Below, in pieces: positions 1 to 9,517 of a stretch of DNA of 64,000 nt. The number at the start of each line of letters is the position of its first letter. The stretch's first letter is position 1. Location: the NCBI GenBank assembly GCA_021399435.1, contig JAJTUP010000052.1, positions 124,001 to 188,000 of the forward strand, written 5' to 3'. The position numbers and the translations under genes were made by a program. A model generated the notes under the pieces. The model was not told where the DNA came from. It saw nothing but the letters and a program-made list of their open reading frames with translations, and ran no database searches. Source of the DNA: Diaporthe sp. PMI_573. Taxonomy: Eukaryota; Ascomycota; Sordariomycetes; Diaporthales; Diaporthaceae.

Positions 1-184
1 GTGAGAATATTCGACCCACCAAACCCGGTGTATGCCAATATGAAGAGTCGGGGCAGCGAGGAAATCATGCGCACCTCGCTTGAGGGCTGGCCAGAAGGGA
101 AACGTGCGCCGCTGGATCATACTGAGGTGGTCGCTTATCGATGGTGCCCGCAATTACGTCGTAATTCGCTTAGACCACGTGACG

Positions 185-241
185 ACTTATCCCCCGCAAA
201 ACGCAGCCCGTGAAATCGTATGCGCGACGCCTGATAAGTGC
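185..241 (+). other. Left candidate recombinase site
   Basis: ACTTATC (185-191) and GATAAGT (233-239) form inverted arms around GAAATCGTATGCG (212-224). This is the layout expected of a tyrosine-recombinase crossover site (two arms around a core), but the arms are farther apart than in classical sites. Further GATAAG/CTTATC words follow at 247-269. The site assignment is inference. Confidence 0.4.
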
Positions 242-326
242 ATTTGATAAGTCCCCCTCGACTTATCAAGGTCTCCAGCCTACCCAGCCCAGAAAAACAC
301 CACGTAGAAGGCCCCGATCGACCGAG

Positions 327-2851
327 ATGGCCGCCGACGACTCGTACACGGCCGCGGACGAGCGCGCCCGTGCCGCCCGGAGGGCGGGCCTCCAGGCGAA
401 GAAGGACGAACAGCCGGCGAACACGGCGCGGAGTTACGCGGCGAAGCAGCGGGAGTGGAAGGCGCGTCCCCCGGCCGGCCCCCCCTTCCCCCCCCTTCCG
501 CCCCTTTTTAAGTAGGGCCCCCTAGGCGGCTAACAGACGAATACCTATAGGCCTGGTGCCATACACCCCGGGCTGCAGCAGACGGCTCGCTCTATAGCTG
601 GCCCGACGGCGAGCTCGTAACGCCGGACAAGCTGGCGGCGTGGCTCAAAGAGGATATTCTCTCACGACGCGTAGCGCCGCCGCGGAAGAAGCCACGGGCG
701 CGGGGTAGGGGCAAGGGCAAAGGCGAGGCCGCACAGCTACGGCAACAGCTCGAACAGGAGCAGCTCGAGGCCGCGGCCCTGGCAGAGGCCGAAAGCCTAG
801 CCGAAGCCCTGGAGGTTCCCCTGGCCGAGGCCGCCGAGCTGCTCGCGGACGACCGCGAGGGCTACGTGCCACCCACGGCCCTTGCGCCGGCTGCAGTAGA
901 CCTTACCGAGGGACCCCTGCTTATGAGGGGCACTATCGACGCCTATATCGCGGCCGTTATCGAGCTCTGGCGGCTCCAGGTGGCCCACGGCAACTCGAAT
1001 ACGGAGAACCCCCGGGGCGCCGCCGTACGAGGCTTCCTTGAGCAACGGGGCCGGCAGCGGGGGAAGCACGACCGTGCCTCGTTTAAAGACCGCGGAGCCG
1101 ACGGGATCCAGGCCGGCTATTACCCCGATGAATGGCTCCGGATCCAGGATCTCCTTCTCAGCGGGGCCGCGTATACGCCGCAAAATCTCCGTACGCGAGT
1201 CGACCTCCTCTTCGGCCACTACTACCTCTTACGAGGGGAGAACCGCCGTAAGATGGAGCTTGCAGACCTATCCCTACTCGACTATCCGCCTTCGGAAGGC
1301 CCGACCCCCTGTGGCTGCCTCGTCAGCCTTTTACGAGACGGCAAGCTAAATAAGACGGCGAGGAAGGAGTTTATGGGCGCCCTCCGGCATAAGGATCCCT
1401 TATTCTGTACGCAGGGGGCCCTAGCACAGCTCTTCTTCTGGCGCTGGCACGTCGCCGGCGAGCCGCCCCCGTCCTTCCGGCGCCGTCAGGACTGGTATCG
1501 GATCAAGGTCCTCGTCGGACGGGACCGCGAGCAGGAGCTCTCGTACCCGACGCAGCTACAAGAGACCTGGCGTATCTTCGGCGCTGCCGGCCTTATCGCG
1601 TCGAAGAAGACACACCTCCCGCGCAGGGTAGGCGCCCAGGACGCGGAGACCCACGGCACGTCGCTCGCCCAGATCTCGCAGGCCGGCCGCTGGAACCAGA
1701 GCGTGCTCTGCCAGGCCTATCTTACGCACCTACCGCGCCAGTTCATGCGTATCGTCGCTGGCTTCTCGGCGTCCCCGGGGGACTACTTCCTCGCGCGTGC
1801 GGCCCACGAACCCCCGTACGTCTTACAAAAGCAGCTCTGGCCGTGGATCGAGGAGTGGGAGCCCCGCTTTGAGGCACGCGCGCGCCGGCAATGCTGGGCA
1901 GAAGGCGGCCTCGACGACGACGACCTAGCCGCCGATGGCTTCCTTAAGCTGATGCGGCGCCTGCGTATAGTACTCTTACAGGACCTGGCTGTCTTACAGC
2001 CCCGCTACCCGTCGCTACCCTTCTTCGCCTACGCCCCTTTTAACGGGCCCGAGTGGGACGAGTTCGCCGTCGCCGTGCGGTCCGACGCGGTAGGGGCTAC
2101 GGAGCCGTTAAGCCTGCTCGTACAACGCGCGCTGCCGGAGCTAAGCGGCGTCTTAGAGAGCACGCGCGAGGCCCTCTTACAGAATAGCCAGCGGCTCGCC
2201 ATCCGGCTAGAGGCCCGGCTAGAGGGGATTCAGGGCGGCCTCGATGCCCTCCTCCAGGGCAAGGTGCCTATCACCTTTACCGGCTACTTCGGAGCCGGGC
2301 CAGCAGTGGCGCCGGCGCCGGCGACAGCTCCTACCTTGAATCTCAATACGGCTCCGGCCCCGGCCCCGGCCGCAGAGCCTCTGGCACCAGGTACGCCCGT
2401 CGTTACAGCCCTAGCTAGGGTCTTTACGGTGGGGGACGTCTGGAAGGAGTGGGAGGAAGGGATTGCAGGCCGGCCGGCCGTGCGGGTGCTGGAAGAGACG
2501 TGGGGAAGCCGCTGGCGCCCGGGGAACAGGGTCAGGGTGCAGTTCTGTCGCCGGAAGGTGATCTGGGACGAGCTCTTGGCCCGTACGGCGTCCGGTAAGA
2601 GCAAGGAGGAGGCCGTTGCAGAGCTGGAGCTCTTACGCGCCGGCCGGAGCTTGAACCGGCTCGTCGACGAGCTCAGACAGCGCCGCCGGCGAGGCCAGGG
2701 TCAGAGCCAGGGCCAGGACCAGATACGGGTACAGGTAGGGACCCCCGTGCCCGATGACCCAGGCCCAGGCCCGGGACCAGGTCCGACTCGGGGCCAGGGC
2801 CATCGGGGGCGCCGGACCCGGCTAGGGAGGAGGCGGACCGCTGTTCGTTGA
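327..2851 (+). CDS. Crypton-type tyrosine recombinase with GCR1_C-like domain
   Basis: From about 551 to 2851 the frame is open and reads as a fungal Crypton recombinase. An upstream ORF from ATG 327 supplies a plausible N-terminus in another frame (NTARSYAAKQREWKA near 418-464). Joining them needs an intron; GT at 466 with AG at 577-578 restores frame, but the donor (GTCCCC) is weak, so a frameshift is equally possible. Motifs: LLRGENRRKMELADL near 1224-1270 resembles the first catalytic-Arg region; HGTSLAQISQAGRW with a following Tyr near 1652-1720 resembles the H...GRW...Y region; 2430-2640 (VWKEWEEG...WDELL) matches the GCR1_C DNA-binding fold. The C-terminus is a low-complexity Gly/Gln/Pro/Arg tail. 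The expected role is excision and integration of the element by site-specific recombination. The family is clear; activity is not. Confidence 0.7.
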
Positions 2852-3001
2852 CGGTAAGCCGGCCGTGTAGTTGGGTCTTTATATATATATCTATTTAGAA
2901 GACGTATTTTTGAAGATTAAAGAGCCGTAGGATCAGTGCATTGTTATCTCGTAGTCCTTTGCAGCGGAGCCTAGCCCCCCATCCCTTCCCGGCGCTACAC
3001 A

Positions 3002-3128
3002 CGCAAATATCTCGACGGCCAGTAGCCTATACGGCGCCGCTCCTGGACCAAACGCACCGTCGGAGTGCAGCAGTCCCCCAGGCCCCGGAACGGCCTCGAT
3101 TGGGCCGCTGGCCGTCGAGATATTCGCG
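3002..3128. repeat. 21-bp near-perfect inverted repeat (hairpin)
   Basis: Arms at 3002-3022 and 3108-3128 are complementary with one mismatch (CGCAAATATCTCGACGGCCA and its complement). They enclose 85 bp that are also GC-rich and partly self-complementary. It lies just inside the right end of the Crypton-like element and could be a transcription end or a folding signal. Confidence 0.75.
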
Positions 3129-3141
3129 TGCGCGGCGGCGG

Positions 3142-3216
3142 GCACTTATCAGATGGTAGTTGTGTAATCGCATACGATTTCCCGAAATTACTCCGCAAAA
3201 CGACCCCACGATAAGT
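3142..3216 (-). other. Right candidate recombinase site
   Basis: On the minus strand the same three blocks appear in the same order as at the left end: ACTTATC (3216-3210), GAAATCGTATGCG (3181-3169), CTGATAAGTGC (3152-3142). Spacers differ in length and sequence, so the ends are related but diverged. Confidence 0.4.
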
Positions 3217-3546
3217 TCTGCTTATGTAAGTGGTGACGTGGCGTGCCCGTGGCGTCTGCGTTCTACATCTAAGGCTGTGGGAACCCTCCTTGATGTTGAG
3301 CGGGCTTGCATCACATCCCAATAGAAACATTGCTCGGAGGCTTGCCATCATAAAATAGAACTTGATCCTTGCTATTGAAATACATACTTAACAAACTTCA
3401 ATACCCTCATCCAGCACCTAAAAGCCCACTACTTAGCTCGCGACGACAATGTCAATCACGGTGCGACCTCTATCCTGTTGGACACGTACAAGGTCTTTCT
3501 GCTCCAGCAGATCTAGAAACTCCATCTCCAAGGGTTCTAAACTGGA

Positions 3547-3831
3547 TCAGCTGCAATCCTGATGTGCATAGCTTGGTTGAGACTTACTGAATTCTGGGCA
3601 CCACTGTGTGACAAAACAGCTGCCTTTCAAAGGACGCTTTTGCAGGGTGTGGCCCTCGGAGTCACGAACGAGATATGAAAGGCGGTAGCGCCCCTCATTG
3701 GTAATGCGCAGCGGATGAGCGAAGAAGACGAATCGTGAAAGGCGGCTTCCATCATTGTCGATTACTGTCAGGGTTTTCCGTGCCAAGGACCCTGACTCGT
3801 GCGAATAGCGGGTATATAAGGGCGTTCCCAT
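3547..3831 (-). CDS. Velvet-domain-like segment, probably the 3' exon of the preceding ORF
   Basis: A 94-codon ORF with the pattern SLARKTLTVIDNDGS...RFVFFAHPLRITNEGRYRLS. This resembles the second half of the fungal velvet domain (LVGTL...D.G..G.FFVFPDLSVRTEGRYRL). Velvet proteins (VeA, VelB, VosA) are nuclear regulators of development and secondary metabolism. The N-terminal half of the domain is not visible, so this is a diverged or partial copy. A profile search could well reject it. Confidence 0.35.
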   Translation of the reverse strand: MGTPLYTRYSHESGSLARKTLTVIDNDGSRLSRFVFFAHPLRITNEGRYRLSYLVRDSEGHTLQKRPLKGSCFVTQWCPEFSKSQPSYAHQDCS

Positions 3832-3863
3832 AGAAAGGGCGCTCTTCTGAGGAGCTTCCTCCC

Positions 3864-4943
3864 TTAGGTTTCAATGGATTTGCCCTCGGGGTCCTTCGGC
3901 TCTGCCACTCTGCCCGTGCATCCGTGACCTCTGACAATTACCGTGTCGAGGTACTTGCCGTGGATGACTACTGGGTCTTCCGAGATATTGTTTTTGCCCG
4001 GCCCTTGCAACCATATATTGCAAGGCGTGTCGATATCGCTCATCAGGTGGATCCCCATAGAAGGAGGGTGGTGAATATTGGTAGTGGCATGCATTTCCGC
4101 CGTGAGAATAGGTACTCGGAGTTGGCGGCCAACGGTATCGAGAAATCTAGGAGACACCATTTCGGTGACACGACGTAGTCGGAGGGGCCTCTGCTGGTGC
4201 TCTGTCGATAGCCCAGTATCCACACGTGCTAGAGAGTGCTCGTCCAATGCTGTCCTGTCCTCATCAGGTGGTCCAGTTCTTCGGTTTGGGGGAGGGGACA
4301 GGGCCGTTATCCCACAGTCTTCGTCATGCTGCAAATCGAGTCCCGAAAATAACGAGTTCAGCAACTCCGTGGACTCCATATTTTGGTCATGCGACTGTTC
4401 GGTTGACAAGCCCGAAAACAACGTGCCCTCCTCGTTGGTAGTCGCGAGTGGCGGTAAGAGGTGACAGTTCTCGTCATGCCGTAAATGCAGCCACTTCATG
4501 GCTTCGTCATAGAGCTGTTCGACTGGCATGTCTGAAAACGTGCCCGATGAATCCAGGTCCTCGTCACGCGGCTCGTCGTTAGTAGTCGTACGTGGCGACA
4601 AGAGGTGCCATTTCTGGTCATGCTGTAGAATGACCTCTGACGGCGACTCTATACATTCCTCATAGAGCTGTTCGATTAGCACGTCTGATAACGTGCCCGA
4701 TGAATCCAGGTCCTCGTCACGCAGCTCCTCGCTGGTGGGTGTAGGTGGCGACGAGAATTGCGCCTTCTCGTCACTCGGAAATTGAACCATCGCGGACTTG
4801 AAAACCTTTATAACGTTGAAGTCAACGGGAGACTTGGAGATGTGGAATGTTTTGCCTAGCTGTGTATCTTCTCTGAGGTACGATATGCAATATTGGGTCT
4901 GAACAGGACCTGGTGTTCTTAATATCTTGCCTCCGAGATCCAA
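3864..4943 (-). CDS. Hypothetical protein with a triplicated acidic repeat
   Basis: A 359-codon ORF. No known domain is recognised. The middle holds two to three imperfect copies of a motif built on DEDLDSSGTxSDxxxEQLYxE, separated by HDxxxHLLxPxxTTN segments, so the repeat unit is roughly 45 residues. The C-terminal end (KDPEGKSIET) runs into a stop; the next ORF on the same strand (3547-3831) may be a further exon, because a GTAATT donor-like and a CCTCAG acceptor-like sequence lie between. It directly flanks the hAT element at 5020. Product function is unknown. Confidence 0.4.
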   Translation of the reverse strand: MDLGGKILRTPGPVQTQYCISYLREDTQLGKTFHISKSPVDFNVIKVFKSAMVQFPSDEKAQFSSPPTPTSEELRDEDLDSSGTLSDVLIEQLYEECIESPSEVILQHDQKWHLLSPRTTTNDEPRDEDLDSSGTFSDMPVEQLYDEAMKWLHLRHDENCHLLPPLATTNEEGTLFSGLSTEQSHDQNMESTELLNSLFSGLDLQHDEDCGITALSPPPNRRTGPPDEDRTALDEHSLARVDTGLSTEHQQRPLRLRRVTEMVSPRFLDTVGRQLRVPILTAEMHATTNIHHPPSMGIHLMSDIDTPCNIWLQGPGKNNISEDPVVIHGKYLDTVIVRGHGCTGRVAEPKDPEGKSIET

Positions 4944-5019
4944 GTGGACCGCACTTATCCCTCAGGGGGGAAAAGGAGGTACATAGTGCTAGGATAAGCT
5001 CTGATGGATTCACCTCCTC

Positions 5020-5125
5020 CAGGGCTCCGAGCAACGCAATGTAGGCAACTGTTTAGCAATATATTGCCGCAATATATTGCGGCAACGCAACGCAATGGGG
5101 GAATCGCGATAACTAAGGCAACATC
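5020..5125 (+). repeat. Left TIR and subterminal repeats of the hAT element
   Basis: The 20-bp TIR is followed by repeated GCAACGCAA(T) words and a palindromic GCAATATATTGCCGCAATATATTGC stretch near 5060-5090. Such arrays are the usual transposase-binding regions in hAT elements. Confidence 0.75.
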
Positions 5126-5512
5126 AACGCAACGCAATCTCAGATAGGCAACATTGCCTTTACATTACCTTTATTGCCGTCGACCCATTTTTTATGCTTT
5201 TTAAGCCCCTTAATCCCCTAAGTCAGCTATATAGGCTCAAATATAGCCGATTAATATAAGCACAGACAGAGGCTTGGCGCGACATATACGCGTAATGTAC
5301 ACGTAATGCCTGCCAGACCTTTTAATCTCCCTCGTCTTGTGACACCAAGCAATGCCTATAGGCCTAGATTATAGATAACAATGTATCTCCTGTTGATTTT
5401 CCTGTCGATTATCCCCTTATTCTACCCCCTCCCGATAACATCCAGGCCTTAGATGGTCTCTTTAAAACAGCTTGCTGGGCTGGCTGAACCTACAGCAAGC
5501 GTACACGCGATT

Positions 5513-7765
5513 TAAAGGCTTGGGTCTAGGCCTACGGCTATGATATCGAGAAAGATAGCAGAGACCGCTACTAGCTTTACAAACTCTATATAGAAAAGAA
5601 AAGCCACAAACCAGCTACGTACAAGGAAAAAGGCACAGCAAACATAATAGACCATCTCTACAAAGCCCACCAGGTTACCGCTCCTGCCAGCTAGCCCAAG
5701 GGCGTAATGAAAAAGCGTAGATCTAGCCAACCACCACGGCCTACACAGAGATCAATTATAGACGCCTTTAAATTAAACGTCTCCCAGCCACGTAACCAAG
5801 CAATCGCCAACATATTTATCAAGTCCTTTAACAGAAGCAAGTTTAGACGACTCCTTATACATTATATTGTATCAGGCAATAAGCTATTTACCGAGGCAGA
5901 GAACCTTATGTTGCGCCAAATCTTTAAATACCTAAACCCAGCTGTGGCCATATAGAACACATACCTGTCTGGCGACGCTATTTGCAGCAAGATTATCTCC
6001 GAGTTTGAGAAACATTCTGCCACTATTACTACCTACCTAGAAAGCCGGCAGGGTCTTGTCTACATCTCCTTTAATGGCTGGATAGCTAGAAACCAACTCC
6101 CCCTATATAATATTACTTGCTTCTACAGAGACAACAAAGGAAAGCCCGTAAAGTTGATCCTAAAGGTTCCCGAGATCTCTTAACGCCATATAGGCTTTAA
6201 TATCGCGAAGGTTGTCTACAGCATCTTGCAGAGATTTAATATTACTGACAAGATAAGATATGCCGTCTTTAACAACGCTACTAATAACGATACCGCAATA
6301 GGGGAGTTGGGAGATCTTTTAGGATTCCATGGCGCAAGTCGACAAGGCCGTTGCTTTAGCCATATCCTCAACCTCTCTGCAAAGGCCCTGCTATTTGCAC
6401 TATACAAGAATAATATAGAGGCCGACGAGTTTAACAAAGCCTTAGCAACTAACCGTAAGTAGATAGCATGGCGCAAAAGAGGTCCAGTTGGTTAGTAGGA
6501 CGTCTAATCTGGCGGATTCCTGGACTAATATTAAACAGGCAAATTACATAACCTGGTTTACGACATTTACTCGAGCCACCGACTTTCCTCGCTTCTTTGC
6601 AATATACAACGCCAATTTCTCCCAGCTGGCCAGAAGCCGTTAAAAGTCGTACGTAATAACGACACACGGTGGCTATCGCAGCTGTATATAATCCAGCATG
6701 CCTTGACCCTTCGCCCCTCACTTGACATCCTTCTCCTTGAGTATAAACACAAATGGCAGCAGCAAAATGTCACAAAGAATGAGATACTCAAGAAGGGCAA
6801 GGTCTCGCCACGAATTCTAGACGATAACAGCAAACTTACAGATCGTGACTAGGTTATACTCTAAAAGTTTAATGATTTGTTGTCCGACTTCGAGACTGTT
6901 GTTAGAACCCTTAAAGGGGACAGTCAGACCAGGACCCGCCGCGATGGCTTTAAGGAAGCGTACGGGAATATCTGGAATGTAATTCTTGGCTTTGAGAGGA
7001 TTCTTTAGTTACTGGAGACGACCAAGGAGGAAGTTTAACAACTTAACGGGAAAGACTTCCTTTATATTAGAGTCAACACTGCGTGGGCAAAAATAGACCA
7101 CTACTATTAACTGCTGGACGAGACACCTATCTACTATACAGCCCTTACCCTACATCCTGGCTACAGCTAGGAGTATTTTGAAGAACAATGGGCAGACCGG
7201 ACTAATTGGGTCCAGAAGGCCAAGGAGATCGTTAGAGAGGTCTGGCAGGCGGACTATTCTACCAAGGAAGTAGAGTCTACATTTAATGCAACGGACCTGC
7301 TACTTTCTACGCAAAAACGGCGGTTTGTTAACCCATTTGACAGGGAGGCCAGTTGATTGCCCAAGCGGAGAGGATTTAGGGGGATGAATATGACGGTTGG
7401 TGCGCGGATAAATCTGACCACTTTAACTGCGAAGATCCCTTTGCGTACTGGTTCTAGTGTCGTTTTAAATACCCTTGTTTGGCCCAGATGGCGTTTGATT
7501 TTCTAACTATTTAGCCGATAAGCGCTAAGTGTAAGAGGCTGTTCTTGTCAGCAGGAAAAATGATGACCCAGCAGAGGTTATCTCTTGATGCCGTAATGGT
7601 TAGTATGTGCCAGGTCTTCCGGTCTTGGTACCAGTTAGGCCTGGTCACTGCCACAGATTCCTTTGTATTATAAGGCAAGGGCGGAGGCAACAAGACACGC
7701 CCGTGGCTTGGATTGCCGTTAGAGGAGTATAATTTAGAGGGAGATGAGTGTAAAGCATGATGCAA
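5513..7765 (+). pseudogene. hAT transposase, multiply interrupted
   Basis: Recognisable pieces in order: a BED-finger-like tail near 5580-5690 (HLYKAH); IIDAFKLNVSQPRNQAIANI at 5755-5815; a central catalytic-domain piece at 6226-6462 (NNATNNDTAIGELGDLLGF, then CFSHILNLSAKALLF); a segment near 6900-7050 (YGNIWNVILGFERIL); and a hAT C-terminal dimerisation segment near 7465-7640 (PISAKCKRLFLSAGKMMTQQ). They are separated by in-frame TAG/TAA codons and frame changes, many explainable by transitions. It is related to the transposases near 20 kb and 56 kb but is more decayed. No function remains. Confidence 0.85.
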
Positions 7766-7857
7766 TTTATAAGGCTTTTGTTCTATGTTGGTGGCTAGAC
7801 GCTGTTACGGGCTAATTATACATACACCAAGGCATCTGTTATTATGTGTTATGAGAT

Positions 7858-7986
7858 TGGCAACGAAGGCAATTTGAAGGCAATATATTGCCGCAACGCA
7901 ACGCAATGTGCCCTCTGCTGACTAATACGGCAACGCAACGCAATATGGGGGCTATATTGCGTTGCGTTGCGTTGCTCGGAGCCCTG
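7858..7986 (-). repeat. Right TIR and subterminal repeats of the hAT element
   Basis: Contains GCAACGCAACGCAAT twice (near 7892 and 7932), then the inverted TIR GTTGCGTTGCTCGGAGCCCTG ending at 7986. It mirrors the left end. Confidence 0.75.
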
Positions 7987-8823
7987 AAGTAGGGAGGTGA
8001 ATAGAGGAGAGCCAGCAACAAAATAGTCCTCATGCTTACGAACAAGGCCCTTCGCTAAGTAGCTATGTAATTCAAGGAGCGATGCTCGATCAGCAGCCAA
8101 ATTTCGATCGTCGGATCTATTATCGGATTAGGTTACAGAAAGCCTAGAGCATAAATCCTGAATATCATTCTTATCAGCCCCACCCATTACCCGTTCTAAG
8201 ACGTGACGTGCGTATTCCTGACCCTCATGTGCACCGCACTTGCATACGCGCGCTGTCCGGTGGAATGGCCATCGATCCCCAGGCATTTTGCGATGGCGTC
8301 GTGACTCCAATGGCCACCGCTAGCGCGCCAACGCTGGAATTGGCAAGTGGGGCGCCTTTCCGGTATGGATCCGACTTGCAGTTTGGCCTGGTGTGGCTTG
8401 GAGGCAGTGGCAAGCGACCATCATGTTTTCGTAACGCCTTGCGGCCTAAATCTCGATTGAGTATTATGATCGAACATGTGCATGCTCAAGGCGTTCGTGT
8501 TTTTCAAATCAACGACGTCCAGATTCACATAATGAGCCAGGGCATCAACTAGTGCTATGACAACGGCTCACACACACTCTCCAACCTCAGCTTCATGTCC
8601 AATCCAGTGGAGGAACGTTTGTCGCCATCAATTATAAGTGGTCCCGGCGCAGACCGGTAAACCACTGCCACGTCGGAAGCATTCTCTACTTCGCAATCAA
8701 ATTGCCTGACCATGGGTCGCGACCAATTTGTCAATAGTCTCATAGGTATTTTGAAATCGCTGCTTTGAAAGGCGATCAGGTTACTAACCTCCATCTCTGC
8801 TAGGCCTTACTGATCGCCTTCTG
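7987..8823. other. No confident gene
   Basis: Only short overlapping ORFs on both strands. The minus-strand ORF 8555-8794 (79 codons) has a protein-like composition but no recognised family. Probably decayed sequence between the hAT element and the cyclin fragment. Confidence 0.5.
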
Positions 8824-9240
8824 GTGGCCCTTTGGCCTGCCCCCACCGCGACCTCGGGAGTAAAGGCGGTCACTCTCAGCGCTTATATCGAGCTCATCTT
8901 ACGGAGGTCAAGCACAAGTTATACTACGCTTCTGGCTGCACTCTACTACCTGGCTCTTCTACGCTCAGTATGTTTGAAACAGGTGTCTATAGTCGATCAG
9001 CCAGAGGACGTGGAAGGAATCAACCCTTTGAAATGCCAACGACGCATGTTTCTAGCCGCACTTATGCTAAGTTCAAAATACACTCGAGACCGAAGCTATT
9101 CGTCAGGATCGTGGGCTACGATATCAGGACTTTGTACCAAAGAAATCAATGCCAACGAAGCATTGTTTCTTTCCATGATCGATTGGCATCTCTATATCCC
9201 CCCTATGATATTCGAACGCTGGGTTGCAGAAGTGCCTTCA
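8824..9240 (+). pseudogene. PHO80/Pcl-like cyclin, truncated at the 3' end
   Basis: The ORF (about 139 of 146 codons native) reads as the cyclin box of fungal Pcl-type cyclins: LSAYIELILRRSSTSYTTLL, LAALYYLALLRS, then QRRMFLAALMLSSKYTRDRS, and FLSMIDWHLYIP. These cyclins partner CDKs such as Pho85. The frame leaves the family after about position 9235, where minus-strand alpha/beta hydrolase sequence begins. The real N-terminus may lie upstream, since ATG 8824 starts close to the cyclin box. Confidence 0.7.
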
Positions 9241-9517
9241 GGCCCTTGGATGCCTCGCAGATGACAAAGCCTCCGTACGAGTGGCCAACCAGGACCACCT
9301 GTCGGCCCTGGTCCGCGAGAGCTTGGACCTCGGCACGCACGGCGGCGGCGTCGTCGAACGCTCCCTTGGTTGGGGGCTCGGCCCCTACAGACGGGTACGC
9401 CACGGCCCGCGTCTCCCAACCCTGGGCGTGCAGCTTGTCCTGCACGAGCTGGTAGCAGTCTGGCGTGTGCCAGGCGCCAGGGGCGAGGACGAAAACGGGC
9501 TTTGCGTTGGCAGACAT
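9240..9517 (-). pseudogene. Alpha/beta hydrolase fold protein, N-terminal fragment
   Basis: Starts at ATG 9517 with a typical AB_hydrolase_6 N-terminus (FVLAPGAWHTPDCYQLVQDK). It reaches the nucleophile elbow GHSYGG near 9280-9265, then CEASKGL, and breaks at about 9240. Full-length relatives are about 230-260 residues with the catalytic Asp and His further on, so only the first third remains. The unrelated cyclin fragment abuts it tail to tail, marking a rearrangement breakpoint. Confidence 0.75.

Larger units (their letters stand above)
185..3216 (+). mobile_element. Crypton-like tyrosine-recombinase element
   Basis: The GC-rich segment holds one large gene with the architecture of fungal Cryptons (tyrosine recombinase followed by a GCR1_C-like DNA-binding domain). 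Its flanks carry matching motifs in inverted orientation: ACTTATC, GAAATCGTATGCG and CTGATAAGTGC occur in that order at 185-241, and in the same order on the minus strand from 3216 back to 3142. I set the limits at these motifs. Classical Cryptons move through a circular intermediate and lack long terminal inverted repeats, so the true borders may differ. Neighbouring DNA is less GC-rich. Confidence 0.6.
5020..7986 (+). mobile_element. Degenerate hAT DNA transposon with 20-bp TIR
   Basis: The ends are exact inverted repeats, CAGGGCTCCGAGCAACGCAA at 5020-5039 and its complement at 7967-7986. Inside each end the words GCAACGCAACGCAAT recur several times, as subterminal repeats of hAT elements do. 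A broken hAT transposase lies between on the plus strand. No 8-bp target duplication is seen (ACCTCCTC left, AAGTAGGG right). Instead ATTCACCTCC occurs outside both ends in inverted orientation. The interior is AT-rich with many TAG/TAA codons. Confidence 0.85.
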
